Shown: one piece after another, positions 43,784 through 53,692 of the stretch
Numbering within the stretch: the stretch's first letter is position 1
Layout of the letters: each line of letters starts with the position of its first letter
Origin: Clostridia bacterium
GTDB taxonomy: Bacteria > Bacillota > Clostridia > Christensenellales > CAG-917
Assembly: GCA_017618055.1 (NCBI GenBank)
Contig: JAFZVB010000014.1
Location: forward strand, 197,663 to 261,662
Length of the DNA stretch: 64,000 nt
Direction of reading: 5' to 3'
Program-made: the position numbers and the translations under genes
The notes under the pieces: generated by a model
Told to the model about the DNA's origin: nothing
The model's input: only the letters and a program-made list of their open reading frames with translations
The model's database searches: none

Positions 43784-46243
43784 ATGGAAGAGAAAGACTA
43801 TTTAGACATTTTGAAGCAACTCACACTAGAAGAAAAGGCATCTCTTTGTTCAGGTGATACATTCTGGACAACAAAAGCAATTGAAAGATTAGGAATCCCA
43901 TCTGTTAGAGTATCTGATGGTCCAAACGGATTAAGAAGAGAAAAAGACACTGGTGGCACAAACGTTATGCAAGTTTCCGAACCTGCTACTTGCTTCCCTA
44001 CAGCCGTAACAGCTGCATCCTCTTGGGATGAAGAATTATTAGAGGAAGAAGGCGCTGCAATTGCTAACGAAGCATTATCATTAGGCGTAACAACAGTTTT
44101 AGGACCTGGAGTTAATATTAAACGTTCCCCACTTTGTGGAAGAAACTTTGAATATTTCTCTGAAGATCCTTTCCTTGCAGGAAGAATGGGTGCTGCTTGG
44201 ATTCATGGTGTACAAAGCAATGGTGTTGGAACATCTCTTAAACACTATTTAGCAAATGACCAAGAGCATTTAAGAATGCATATAGATGCTGTTGTAGATG
44301 AAAGAGCATTAAGAGAAATATACCTCCCTGCTTTTGAATACATTGTTAAGAAAGAACAACCAACAACGGTTATGTGTTGTTATAACAAAATTAATGGTGT
44401 TTACGGTTCAGACAACAAACTCACAAATACTGAATTACTACGTAATGAATACGGATTCAAAGGGATTGTTGTATCAGACTGGGGTGCTGTAAATGATAGA
44501 GTTGAAGGCGTTAAGGCTGGAATGGACCTTGAAATGCCAGGAAATAAAGGAATCAATGACAAACAAATCGTTCAAGCAGTAAAAGAAAAGAGACTTTCTA
44601 TGGAAGACTTAGATAAAGTTGCCCTTAGAATGATTAAATTTGCATTTGAATGCAAAGAGAAAGAAAAACAAGTCACAGCCGAAACAGACAAAAACAATGA
44701 CGTAGCAAGAAGAGTTGCAGAAGGTGGCGCTGTTCTTTTAAGAAACGTAGACAAAGCCCTCCCTCTCAAACCAGAACAAAATATTGCTGTTATTGGTGCT
44801 CTTGCTAAACATATGAGATATCAAGGATCTGGTTCATCCAATATTAATCCAACAAAACTCACAACATTCTTAGATGCAATGAATGAGGCTAAACAAGCAT
44901 ATGAATATGCAGATGGATACAAACTCAAAGGAGATGGATATTGCAAGTCTTTAATTAACAAAGCAAAGAAAGTTGCTGAAGGAAAAGATGCAGTATTAGT
45001 ATTCGTTGGTTTAACAGATGCTTATGAAAGCGAAGGATTTGATAGAAAACACCTTAATTTACCAGACTCACACAACATCCTTATTGAAGAATTGCTAAAA
45101 GTAAATCCTAACATTATTGTTGTTTTATCTGGTGGTGCTCCAATGAAGATTTCTAAATGGGATACAAAAGTTAAAGCAGTTCTTAACCTCTATCTTGGTG
45201 GACAAGCTGGTGGTGCAGCTGCATATAACCTTATCTATGGTAAGGTTAACCCAAGCGGTAAACTTGCAGAAACATTCCCATATCGTAACCATGATAACAT
45301 TGTAAGTAGATACTTCCCTATGGGACCAAGAAGCGTTGAATATAGAGAAAGTGTCTATGTTGGATATCGTTACTTTGATACCGCAGAAAAAGAAGTTGCA
45401 TATCCATTTGGATATGGCTTAAGCTATACAACCTTTGAATATAGCGATTTAAAGATATCTGCAAAACAAATTAATGAAGGAGATCCTCTCACCGTTTCAT
45501 TTAAAGTAAAAAACACTGGAGATGTTGCAGGTGCTGAAATTGCTCAACTATATGTAAGCGATGTAGAATCCTCTATCTTCCGTCCAAAGAAAGAATTAAA
45601 GGGATTTAAGAAGGTATTCCTAGAACCAGGAGAAGAAAAAGAAATAATTTTGGAACTCAATTCTAGATCCTTTGCATACTACAATGTCTTAATTAAGGAT
45701 TGGCACATAGAAAGTGGTGATTTCGCTATTCTAATTGGCTCTTCTTCACAAAATATTGAATTAACTGGTACTGTTAATGTTATTAGTAAGAATCCAAATG
45801 CTCCTATTCCAGATTATAGAGAGACAGCTCCATACTACTATGACATCACAGAAAAAGATGAACCTAAGAAACGTATTCCACATGAGAACTTCGCAGCATT
45901 ATATGGCAAATCTCTTGTAGAAAACAAACCATATGAAAAAGGTGAATTCACTATTAACAATACTGTAGCACAAATATCCGTAACAAGTGTTGGTAAATTC
46001 ATATACAACATACTCACATTTGGTGCAAGATTAGTTGCTTTAAGTTCCTCTAACCCAGGAATGATTATTGAATCTGTAAAGGATCTTCCAATTAGAGGTT
46101 TCTGTGGATTTACAGGTGGAATCATATCTCAAAAATCCTGTGAAGGTGTTGTAGATATGTGTAATGGTGTTAAAGGTGGATTTAAGAAATTCTGTAAAGG
46201 GTTTAAGAAAGAAAAGCCTAAGAAGGAAGAAACAAAAGAATAA
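43784..46243 (+). CDS. Family 3 beta-glucosidase
   Basis: An 819-aa intracellular glycoside hydrolase. The TIM-barrel domain carries SLKHYLANDQEHLRMHIDAVVDERALREIYL and the nucleophile Asp in FKGIVVSDWGAV. The alpha/beta domain (about 330-520) and a fibronectin III-like domain (SYTTFEYSDLKISAKQ) follow. An additional 120-residue C-terminal region contains VGKFIYNILTFGARL and a lysine-rich end. There is no signal peptide, so it acts on imported oligosaccharides. The start at 43784 has AAAAGGA; an ATG five codons upstream lacks one. Confidence 0.94.
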   Translation: MEEKDYLDILKQLTLEEKASLCSGDTFWTTKAIERLGIPSVRVSDGPNGLRREKDTGGTNVMQVSEPATCFPTAVTAASSWDEELLEEEGAAIANEALSLGVTTVLGPGVNIKRSPLCGRNFEYFSEDPFLAGRMGAAWIHGVQSNGVGTSLKHYLANDQEHLRMHIDAVVDERALREIYLPAFEYIVKKEQPTTVMCCYNKINGVYGSDNKLTNTELLRNEYGFKGIVVSDWGAVNDRVEGVKAGMDLEMPGNKGINDKQIVQAVKEKRLSMEDLDKVALRMIKFAFECKEKEKQVTAETDKNNDVARRVAEGGAVLLRNVDKALPLKPEQNIAVIGALAKHMRYQGSGSSNINPTKLTTFLDAMNEAKQAYEYADGYKLKGDGYCKSLINKAKKVAEGKDAVLVFVGLTDAYESEGFDRKHLNLPDSHNILIEELLKVNPNIIVVLSGGAPMKISKWDTKVKAVLNLYLGGQAGGAAAYNLIYGKVNPSGKLAETFPYRNHDNIVSRYFPMGPRSVEYRESVYVGYRYFDTAEKEVAYPFGYGLSYTTFEYSDLKISAKQINEGDPLTVSFKVKNTGDVAGAEIAQLYVSDVESSIFRPKKELKGFKKVFLEPGEEKEIILELNSRSFAYYNVLIKDWHIESGDFAILIGSSSQNIELTGTVNVISKNPNAPIPDYRETAPYYYDITEKDEPKKRIPHENFAALYGKSLVENKPYEKGEFTINNTVAQISVTSVGKFIYNILTFGARLVALSSSNPGMIIESVKDLPIRGFCGFTGGIISQKSCEGVVDMCNGVKGGFKKFCKGFKKEKPKKEETKE

Positions 46244-46259
46244 CCAAAATAAATAAGTT

Positions 46260-46281
46260 ATAGCCACATTTTTGTGGCTAT
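46260..46281 (+). terminator. Terminator of the GH3 gene
   Basis: Stem ATAGCCAC / GTGGCTAT with a 6-nt loop and a T-rich tail. Confidence 0.85.
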
Positions 46282-46374
46282 ATTTATTTTTAATATGAAA
46301 TCATTTGTCTATTTTTAATCGCTGTTGTAGACTTTCTAGATATGTTAACACATGCTCACGTAAATCAAGGCGTA

Positions 46375-47856
46375 ATGAATATGACTAAAGGCAACCCATA
46401 CAAGCTTATGGTTAAGTTTGCTTTGCCTATTTTACTGAGCCAAATTTTCCAACAATTATATAACACCGCAGACACATTTATAGTAGGAAGATTTTTAGGA
46501 ACTTCAGCTTTAGCTGCTGTTGCATCTTCAGGCCCTTTAATATTCCTTCTCTGCTCTTTCTTTATAGGAACAGCTCAAGGTGCTGGAATTGTTATTGCAA
46601 AATACTTTGGAGCAAAAGAATATGATAAAGTAAGCCGTGCAATACATACTAATGTTGCATTCGGTTTATGTGCTGGTGGATTATTAACTATTATTGGTAT
46701 GACTCTCACTCCATTCTTCCTTCAATGGATGAACACAAGTGAAAGTATCCTTCCTCAAGCAATAGAATATTTTAGATTCTACTTTGCAGGATCTCTTGCA
46801 ATGGTTCTATATAATGTTTGTAGTTCCACTATGAACGCACTTGGAGATAGCAAGCGCCCTCTAATATTCTTAATAACATCATCCATTCTAAATGTTTGCT
46901 TGGATTTAATCTTTATTAGAGTTTGTCACTTTGGAGTATGGAGTGCTGCTGTAGCAACAGTTATTTCACAATTCACAAGCTTATTACTCTGCCTTCTACA
47001 TTTATGTAGAAAAGGAAATATTTATACTATTACATTTAAAAAAATCCACTTCTACAAAGATATGCTTAAAGAAATTCTTAAGTATGGTCTTCCAGGTGGA
47101 ATACAAAACTCCGTTATAGGTTTTGCAAATGTTATAGTACAATCTCAAATCAATGTATTTGGAGCCTTTGCAACAGCTGCATACGGTTCATATGCAAAGA
47201 TTGAAGGATTTGCTTTCTTGCCAATCAATTGCTTCTGTATGGCCATTACAACCTTTGTAAGTCAAAACCTTGGTGCAAAAGAAAAACAAAGAGCAAGAAT
47301 AGGTGCAAGATTCGGAATACTGGCATCTGTAATACTTGCCGAACTCATAGGAGTAGCCATATACTTCTCTGCGCCATATCTTATCCAATTATTCGATTCC
47401 ACACCAGAAGTGGTTGCTAACGGCACCATGCAAGCTCATATATGTTCTTTATTCTTTGGATTACTAGCATTATCACATGCAATAGCCGCTGTTTGCCGTG
47501 GCGCTGGAAAAGCGTTTGTGCCTATGGCAGTTATGTTGTCTGTGTGGTGTGTATTTAGAATTTGTTACATAATTACAGTAATGCACTTTCTGCATCAATT
47601 ACAATTCATATTCTGGGCATATCCTATTACTTGGGGCATTAGCTCAGTTATATATATCTTTTATTATTTCTTTAGTCATTGGGTTAATGGATTCGACAAA
47701 GATCTTGGACCAGAAAAGATTGAAGCAACTGCTCTATCTGTTTCACCAGAGCAAACTGCCGAAATATCTCAAATTACTGTAACTGCAGAAGAACCTTCCA
47801 TAGAGAGCAACGAATTATTACCAGCATTAGAAGAAGAAAACCCTATAAACGAATAA
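46375..47856 (+). CDS. MATE-family efflux transporter
   Basis: A 493-aa protein with about 12 membrane helices in two related halves. LPILLSQIFQQLYNTADTFIVGRFLG near the start and YGLPGGIQNSVIGFANVIVQSQIN in the second half are the MATE signatures of the DinF/NorM-like group. It likely exports cationic drugs or metabolites in exchange for Na+ or H+. The tail from about 440 is an acidic, soluble stretch. The start could be ATG 46375 or 46381 after AAGG (46367-46370); an upstream ATG at 46342 has no ribosome binding site. Confidence 0.92.
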   Translation: MNMTKGNPYKLMVKFALPILLSQIFQQLYNTADTFIVGRFLGTSALAAVASSGPLIFLLCSFFIGTAQGAGIVIAKYFGAKEYDKVSRAIHTNVAFGLCAGGLLTIIGMTLTPFFLQWMNTSESILPQAIEYFRFYFAGSLAMVLYNVCSSTMNALGDSKRPLIFLITSSILNVCLDLIFIRVCHFGVWSAAVATVISQFTSLLLCLLHLCRKGNIYTITFKKIHFYKDMLKEILKYGLPGGIQNSVIGFANVIVQSQINVFGAFATAAYGSYAKIEGFAFLPINCFCMAITTFVSQNLGAKEKQRARIGARFGILASVILAELIGVAIYFSAPYLIQLFDSTPEVVANGTMQAHICSLFFGLLALSHAIAAVCRGAGKAFVPMAVMLSVWCVFRICYIITVMHFLHQLQFIFWAYPITWGISSVIYIFYYFFSHWVNGFDKDLGPEKIEATALSVSPEQTAEISQITVTAEEPSIESNELLPALEEENPINE

Positions 47857-47945
47857 AACCAAGGCAATATACCCTGGTTTGTTATTCATTAGTTATTTGA
47901 AAAAGGTTTGATTTACTTATTATACATTTTACCTCACATATTTAT

Positions 47946-47974
47946 TTGACTTTTATAAAAAATTTTTTTATTAT
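47946..47974 (+). promoter_or_regulatory. Promoter of tRNA-Ser
   Basis: TTGACT (47946-47951), 17-bp spacer, TATTAT (47969-47974). Confidence 0.8.
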
Positions 47975-48002
47975 TTTACCAGTTTAATAAAAAATGTGTT
48001 TT

Positions 48003-48090
48003 GGAGAGATGGCTGAGCGGTCGAAAGCGGCGGTCTTGAAAACCGTTGAAGTGCAAGCTTCCTTGGGTTCGAATCCCAATCTCTCCGCCA
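48003..48090 (+). tRNA. tRNA-Ser(TGA)
   Basis: An 88-nt class II tRNA with acceptor GGAGAGA/TCTCTCC, anticodon loop CTTGAAA, a long variable arm and encoded CCA. Confidence 0.97.
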
Positions 48091-48107
48091 TAATAAATAT
48101 AAAATTG

Positions 48108-48133
48108 TGATACGTTATTCGTATCATTTTTTT
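48108..48133 (+). terminator. Terminator of tRNA-Ser
   Basis: Stem TGATACG / CGTATCA with a 5-nt loop and a seven-T tail. Confidence 0.9.
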
Positions 48134-48399
48134 ATATAATCCTTTATAAATTAATTGGAAATACATTTTTTAAAAACCAATTTTATTTAAATAATTATTG
48201 ATTTAAGTGATTAATCATAGTTCACTGTCGAAAAAAAAGTAGAATTCTACTAAAAAAACGATACATTTTATTGACGTTATGAGTTAAAATTGGATTTAAA
48301 TGGGTTTACTATAATTGGTGTTAGTGATTTCCTTTTGAGGTTTATAATGTAACTATTACATTATCCAAGAAAATATAGAATGAATTAGGAGTAAGAATT
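48134..48399. other. AT-rich leader region of the esterase gene
   Basis: No gene, repeat or stable RNA structure is evident. A TATAAT at 48310-48315 lacks a properly spaced -35. AGGAG at 48388-48392 serves the esterase start. Confidence 0.5.
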
Positions 48400-49296
48400 A
48401 TGGAAGAAAGATCATTAAGTAGTAAGATTACAGAATCATTGATTAGAAATAGACCAATGATAGAAAGAACGCAAGAAGAATACCGTGAGAAAATTTTATC
48501 ATTAGGTGAAAATGACAAGGTTACACCACCTCTATTTTTTGCTTTTATTGATATTGATGACTATAAAGGCATGAAGGTTTACAAATGGAATCGCAATAAC
48601 GAACCAGACCAAACGATTATTTTCTATGTTCATGGAGGAGAATTTGTATATAATCCACTAGGTTCTCACTTTGATAGTTTGTATGAAATAGCAAAAAAGA
48701 CAAACAGTTTAGTAATCCTACCTATTTACCATAAACTTCCTAACTATACATATAAGGACAACTATCCAGTATTAATATCATTATATAAAGAAGTTCTCAC
48801 TTCACACCCTAATTCCAAAATTATTCTTATGGGAGATAGTGCTGGCGGTGGTATGGCATTAGTACTTGCACAATTATTTAGAAGCGAAGGAATAAGACAA
48901 CCAAACGAGATTATCCTCATATCACCTTGGGTTGATTTAAATACCGAACATCCTCAACAAGATGCTTATGAAGAAGCAGACCCATTATTAGTTCCCTGGA
49001 AACTTCAAATGCTTGGCAAAATGTGGGCTGGAGATAGAGACACCTCAGATCCAATGGTTAGTCCAATATATGGAGATTTCAATGATTTAGCTCATATTAC
49101 ATTGTTTGTAGGAACAAGAGAAATATTCTTCCCAGACATAATTAAACTAGACAAAATACTAACAGATAATGGTATTTTCCATGATTTAATTGTTGGACAA
49201 GAGCAAAACCATGTTTATGTACTATACCCAATTCCAGAAGGAAAAGATGCAAGGGCTAAAATAATTAATATTATTAACCCAACAGACATAGCATGA
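48400..49296 (+). CDS. HSL-family alpha/beta hydrolase (esterase)
   Basis: A 298-aa cytosolic esterase of the hormone-sensitive lipase family. The oxyanion hole YVHGGEFVYNP and the nucleophile Ser in LMGDSAGGGMAL are canonical; the acid and His probably lie in GTREIFFPD and EQNHVYVLYPIP. It should cleave short-chain acyl esters, such as acetyl groups from glycans, although no direct evidence for substrate is here. It has its own terminator and stands alone. Confidence 0.9.
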   Translation: MEERSLSSKITESLIRNRPMIERTQEEYREKILSLGENDKVTPPLFFAFIDIDDYKGMKVYKWNRNNEPDQTIIFYVHGGEFVYNPLGSHFDSLYEIAKKTNSLVILPIYHKLPNYTYKDNYPVLISLYKEVLTSHPNSKIILMGDSAGGGMALVLAQLFRSEGIRQPNEIILISPWVDLNTEHPQQDAYEEADPLLVPWKLQMLGKMWAGDRDTSDPMVSPIYGDFNDLAHITLFVGTREIFFPDIIKLDKILTDNGIFHDLIVGQEQNHVYVLYPIPEGKDARAKIINIINPTDIA

Positions 49297-49320
49297 TATT
49301 AAAGACTTTATAAAAAAAAT

Positions 49321-49346
49321 ACCGGCAAATTAATGCCGGTTTTTTA
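49321..49346. terminator. Bidirectional terminator between esterase and repeat-protein genes
   Basis: Perfect stem ACCGGCA / TGCCGGT with a 6-nt loop, seven T on the right and eight A on the left. Confidence 0.85.
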
Positions 49347-49363
49347 TAGTTCTCTAACTTTAA

Positions 49364-49705
49364 TTATGCAAATAAAACTGCAATGAGCCCCATAAGTTCG
49401 AAGTGAGTTATTCCACCACTAATTTCATACATATATGGACCACAATATTGTTTAATTCTTTGGCCATCCCATTCATATAAAATTGGGCCACAATATCTCT
49501 TTATATAACGTCCATCAAATTCAAGTAAAGCTCTTCCACAATACTCTTTTATAACGTTTCCATTAAACTCAAAAATATATGGGCCGCAATATCTTTTAAC
49601 TCTATCTACGGAAAATTCAAAGGTGTATGGACCACAATAATCCTTCATCTTCCCATCTCTAATCTCATATAAGTTTGGTCCGCAATATCTTTTAACGACT
49701 GCCAT
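49364..49705 (-). CDS. Six-fold 16-residue cysteine-repeat protein
   Basis: A 113-aa protein consisting of six tandem 16-residue units with consensus hydrophobic-K-x-Y-C-G-P-x-hydrophobic-aromatic-E-hydrophobic-x-G. Cysteines fall at exactly 8, 24, 40, 56, 72 and 88, and the Glu six residues later is kept in every unit (14, 30, 46, 62, 78, 94). After the last repeat, a Gly-Gly and a hydrophobic 15-residue tail (ITHFELMGLIAVLFA) complete it. No signal peptide. GGAGGGAG precedes ATG. The gene starts 11 bases after a heterodimeric ABC exporter on the same strand. I do not recognise the family; a beta-repeat fold that lines up cysteines, perhaps for metal, is inference. Confidence 0.85.
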   Translation of the reverse strand: MAVVKRYCGPNLYEIRDGKMKDYCGPYTFEFSVDRVKRYCGPYIFEFNGNVIKEYCGRALLEFDGRYIKRYCGPILYEWDGQRIKQYCGPYMYEISGGITHFELMGLIAVLFA

Positions 49706-49716
49706 GATTCTCCCTC

Positions 49717-51642
49717 CTATTCTAGTTCAATCTTTCCTGTATTGAGAGCATAATACTTGCCCTTAAGTGCCATTAATTCTTCATGGTTTCCACTTTCTAT
49801 AATCTCGCCATGTTCTAAAACTATAATATAGTTTGCATTTCTAACCGTTGAAAGTCTATGAGCAATAACAAATACTGTTCTACCCTCCATAAGCTTATCC
49901 ATACCCTTTTCAATAATCTTTTCAGTATGTGTATCAATAGAAGATGTTGCTTCGTCTAGAATTAATACAGGAGGGTCTGCAATTGCTGATCTTGCAATAG
50001 ATAATAATTGTCTTTGTCCTTGAGATAAGTTTGCACCATCTGCTGTTAAAATAGTGTCATATCCTTCTGGAAGGTGTGAGATAAAGTAATCTGCGTTTGC
50101 AAGAACTGCTGCTGCTTTTACTTCTTCATCTGTTGCATCTAACTTTCCGAATCTAATATTATCTGCTACTGTTCCAGTAAATAAGTGCGTATCTTGAAGA
50201 ACCATTGCCATACTACGTCTTAAATCGTCCTTCTTAATCTTGGTAATGTTTATACCATCATAACGAATCTTACCTTCTTGGATATCATAGAATCTATTAA
50301 TAAGGTTTGTAATGGTTGTCTTACCTGCACCAGTAGAACCAACAAGAGCTACCTTTTGTCCTGGGTACGCTGTAAGTGTAATGTTTTTTAAGACATAATT
50401 CTCTGGGTTATATCCAAAGGATACATTTTCAAGTTGAACTTCTCCTTTCCATTGCTTGTATGTGGTTGTATTATCTGCCTTATGATAATGTTTCCATGCC
50501 CATTGCCCTGTTCTTTCTTCAGACTCTGTAATATTTCCATTCTCATCCACTTTTGCATTAACTAAAGTTACATAACCATCATCTTCTTCTGGAACTTGAT
50601 CTATCAACTCAAATATTCTCTTACCACCAGCAAGTCCCATGAATATAGATGTGAATTGTTGTGCTATATTAGAAATAGGCATATTGAATTGCTTGGAGTA
50701 TTGTAAGAAGGACACGAGTTTACCCCAAGTTAGGAGAGGTAATGCAGGCGCACCGAATCCAGTAACAGCTAGAATTGTTCCTATAATTGCGGTAACAGCA
50801 TAGTTTATATAACTTAGGTTACCCATAATAGGCATTAATATATTTGCATAAGTATTAGCTCTACGTGCTGTTGATCTAAATGCATTGTTAACTTTATCAA
50901 ATCCCTCTGCTGCTTTGTCCTCGTGTTCAAAGACCTTAACAACCTTCATACCAGACATATACTCTTCTACATATCCGTTAATTTCAGAAAGTGTCTTTTG
51001 TTGCATTACAAAGTTCTTTGCACTTCTGCCACCAATTGTCTTTAAGAAGAACAACATAATGATTATCATAACAACTATGAATGCTGTAAGAATGAGGTTT
51101 ATATACAACATCATTGCAAATACACCAATAATTGTTAATGAAGATTGAATAACCGTTGGAAGTGAATTTGCAAGGAATTCTCTTAATGTATCTGCATCGT
51201 TTGTATATGTAGACATAACTTCACCGTGAGTACGTTTTGAAAAATAGTCTACAGGAAGTCTTTGCATCTTCTCGAACATTTGGTCTCTAATATCTCTTTG
51301 GATACGAGTTACAATATAGATGATTTGTCTATTGTATATATAGGATGCAACAACTGAAATAAGATATACGACTATCATTATTCCTATGAATCCGCCAAAT
51401 GGAATTTCAATCTTTGGAGCAAGTCCGTCTATTGCTGGAATAAAATAATCATCTACAGCAGTAGATAACATCATTGTGGCACCAACCGAGCCACCAACAG
51501 ATAATAAGATACCTAATAAGATTATGAATAATCTTAGCTTGTAAGGTTTAAAGTATGAGAGCAATCTTCTAAATATAATTGCACCTTCTTTCATGCTAAT
51601 TATAGCTTTCTTTTGGGGCATATCAGTTTTCTTCTTACTCAT
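49717..51642 (-). CDS. ABC exporter half-transporter with canonical ATPase site
   Basis: A 641-aa multidrug-type ABC exporter subunit, six membrane helices then a nucleotide-binding domain. Walker A GSTGAGKTTI, Walker B LILDEATSSID and H-loop FVIAHRLSTV are canonical, but the signature is LSQGQ instead of LSGGQ. A stretch of about 55 residues between the membrane and ATPase domains is unusual. In heterodimeric exporters such as BmrCD and TM287/288 this combination marks the subunit that keeps the catalytic Glu. It overlaps the partner gene by four bases. Confidence 0.93.
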   Translation of the reverse strand: MSKKKTDMPQKKAIISMKEGAIIFRRLLSYFKPYKLRLFIILLGILLSVGGSVGATMMLSTAVDDYFIPAIDGLAPKIEIPFGGFIGIMIVVYLISVVASYIYNRQIIYIVTRIQRDIRDQMFEKMQRLPVDYFSKRTHGEVMSTYTNDADTLREFLANSLPTVIQSSLTIIGVFAMMLYINLILTAFIVVMIIIMLFFLKTIGGRSAKNFVMQQKTLSEINGYVEEYMSGMKVVKVFEHEDKAAEGFDKVNNAFRSTARRANTYANILMPIMGNLSYINYAVTAIIGTILAVTGFGAPALPLLTWGKLVSFLQYSKQFNMPISNIAQQFTSIFMGLAGGKRIFELIDQVPEEDDGYVTLVNAKVDENGNITESEERTGQWAWKHYHKADNTTTYKQWKGEVQLENVSFGYNPENYVLKNITLTAYPGQKVALVGSTGAGKTTITNLINRFYDIQEGKIRYDGINITKIKKDDLRRSMAMVLQDTHLFTGTVADNIRFGKLDATDEEVKAAAVLANADYFISHLPEGYDTILTADGANLSQGQRQLLSIARSAIADPPVLILDEATSSIDTHTEKIIEKGMDKLMEGRTVFVIAHRLSTVRNANYIIVLEHGEIIESGNHEELMALKGKYYALNTGKIELE

Positions 51643-53528
51643 TCGCCAATTACCCCCTTCTGTTGCTCTTCACAGATTTCTCTGTATGGTTCACAAATCT
51701 TCATCATTTCTTCATGGCTACCTTGTGCAAGAACCTTGCCATTTTCCATAAAGATAATTACATCTGCATCCTGAATTGAAGAAATTCTTTGTGCAATTAT
51801 GAAGACTGTTGTATCTTTGAATTCTTTTCTTAAAGACTCTCTAATCTTGGCATCTGTATTCATATCTACAGCTGATGTGGAGTCATCTAAAATCATAATC
51901 TTAGGATTCTTAAGTAATGCTCTAGCAATACAAAGTCTTTGTTTTTGTCCGCCAGATACGTTTACACCACCTTGTCCAAGATCTGTTGCATATCCTTTTT
52001 CAAAAGATGTGATAAAGTCATACGCTTGTGCGGTTTTTGTTGCTTTATCTAGTTCTTCTTGAGTTGCATCTTCTTTACCCCATCTAAGGTTTTCTTCTAT
52101 GGTACCACTAAATAGTGTATTGTTTTGAAGAACCATAGCAACGGAGTCTCTAATTCTAGAGATTTTATAATCTCTAACATCTACACCTCCAACCTTAATA
52201 GATCCTTCATAAACATCATAAAGTCTTGGAATAAGTTGAACTAATGTTGTCTTGGATGAACCAGTGGAGCCTAGGATACCAACTCTTTGTCCCGCTTTAA
52301 TATGTAAATTTACGTGTTCTAGATTCATCTTGTCTGGGTTTTTAGAATATGAGAATGAAACATCCTCAAAGTCTACACTACCATCTTTAACTTCTTCATC
52401 TAGTGCACCTTCTTTGTCTGTAATATCTATCTTTTCATCAAAGATCTCGCAAATACGTCCTGCACTTGCTCTAGCAAGAACAAGCATAAATAGAGCCATA
52501 CCAACCATTGTTGCAGAGATAAGAATGTTCATAACATAACTTAAGAATGCTGTGAAATCACCAAGGTTCATTTCTCCTTGCATTACATCTGTACCACCAA
52601 AATAAACAATGGCTATCATACATGCATAAATAATTAAGGAGAATACTGGCATACCTAATACCAATATCTTCTCTGCATCAAATTGAAGTTTTTGTACGTT
52701 TTGAGAAATCTCTTTAAACTTCTTTGTTTCGTGTCCTTCTCTAACAAAAGCTTTTACAGTTCTAATTGCTCTGATGTTTTCCTCTGTTACTTCGTTCATC
52801 TTGTCATACTTTCTAAGCATTCTAAGGAATCTTGGGAAGATAATAAGAACACCACCGAAGATACCAAGAAGGAAGATAGGAATTGCAACTGCAAATACTA
52901 ATGAAAGGGATGGTGATATGGAAATTGACATAATTAAGGCGAATATTAACATGAATGGTGCCCTTGCAAGCATTCTAATAATAGTTTGATATGCACCACC
53001 AACGTTAGATACGTCTGTTGTCATTCTTGTAACTAAGCTAGGAATTGAGAAATGGTCTAGGTTAAGGAATGAGAATTGTTGGATCTTATTGTATTCATCA
53101 TGTCTAATATTCATTGTTAAACCAGTAATAGCAACAGCGCTAAATCTACCTGCCATTGCACCAAAGAACATAGAAATAATGGCAAGTCCCACCATAAATG
53201 CACCAGCAACTAAACTTAATTCTAGTGCACTATCAAATGTAAATAGTCTTACACTCCATCTTCCAAAATCAAAATTAAAATCAAAAGATGTTGCACCATT
53301 TTGTGCAGCTGTACCTGCATTAATCATTTGGGACATTATTAAAGGAATAAAGACTTCACATATAACCTCAAAGAAAACAAATAATGGGGTTAAAATAGAT
53401 GGTGTCTTATTCTCTCTTATGCACTTAGCAAGCTTTCTTACGACATGGTCACTCTTGGAAGTACCCATCTCTTCCTTAATCAAGCTAATTACACTTTGTC
53501 TTTTCTTCTTTTCTACTTTTTCTGCCAT
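51639..53528 (-). CDS. ABC exporter half-transporter with degenerate ATPase site
   Basis: A 629-aa partner of the downstream exporter subunit. The membrane domain is followed by Walker A GSTGSSKTTLV, a good signature NVSGGQKQRL, and Walker B IMILDDSTSAVD, where catalytic Glu is Asp, and the H-loop has Gln (IIAQRISSI). Together with LSQGQ of the partner this gives one consensus and one degenerate ATP site, as in known heterodimers. The substrate is unknown. The gene is preceded by a promoter with a palindrome and a divergent marR. Confidence 0.93.
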   Translation of the reverse strand: MAEKVEKKKRQSVISLIKEEMGTSKSDHVVRKLAKCIRENKTPSILTPLFVFFEVICEVFIPLIMSQMINAGTAAQNGATSFDFNFDFGRWSVRLFTFDSALELSLVAGAFMVGLAIISMFFGAMAGRFSAVAITGLTMNIRHDEYNKIQQFSFLNLDHFSIPSLVTRMTTDVSNVGGAYQTIIRMLARAPFMLIFALIMSISISPSLSLVFAVAIPIFLLGIFGGVLIIFPRFLRMLRKYDKMNEVTEENIRAIRTVKAFVREGHETKKFKEISQNVQKLQFDAEKILVLGMPVFSLIIYACMIAIVYFGGTDVMQGEMNLGDFTAFLSYVMNILISATMVGMALFMLVLARASAGRICEIFDEKIDITDKEGALDEEVKDGSVDFEDVSFSYSKNPDKMNLEHVNLHIKAGQRVGILGSTGSSKTTLVQLIPRLYDVYEGSIKVGGVDVRDYKISRIRDSVAMVLQNNTLFSGTIEENLRWGKEDATQEELDKATKTAQAYDFITSFEKGYATDLGQGGVNVSGGQKQRLCIARALLKNPKIMILDDSTSAVDMNTDAKIRESLRKEFKDTTVFIIAQRISSIQDADVIIFMENGKVLAQGSHEEMMKICEPYREICEEQQKGVIGE

Positions 53529-53538
53529 TTTTACATCC

Positions 53539-53595
53539 TAGTTGATTGTGAAAAATCAACTATTAAATTAAACAAAGAAACGGGACAAAAGTCAA
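53539..53595 (-). promoter_or_regulatory. Promoter and palindromic operator of the ABC exporter operon
   Basis: Minus strand TTGACT (53590-53595), 17-bp spacer, TTTAAT (53567-53572). Right after it, covering the expected transcription start, is a perfect inverted repeat with 9-bp arms TAGTTGATT / AATCAACTA and a 6-nt centre (53539-53562). The form fits a MarR-dimer operator that represses the exporter. Confidence 0.7.
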
Positions 53596-53633
53596 GTAAA
53601 AGCAATTATTATAGAAATAATAAAAATTAATCA

Positions 53634-53662
53634 TTGAAAAAACACCAAAAGTATGGTATTTT
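53634..53662 (+). promoter_or_regulatory. Promoter of marR-type gene
   Basis: TTGAAA (53634-53639), 17-bp spacer, TATTTT (53657-53662), divergent from the exporter promoter. Confidence 0.45.
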
Positions 53663-53692
53663 ACACTTATTAAGACATATGAGGCTAAAATT

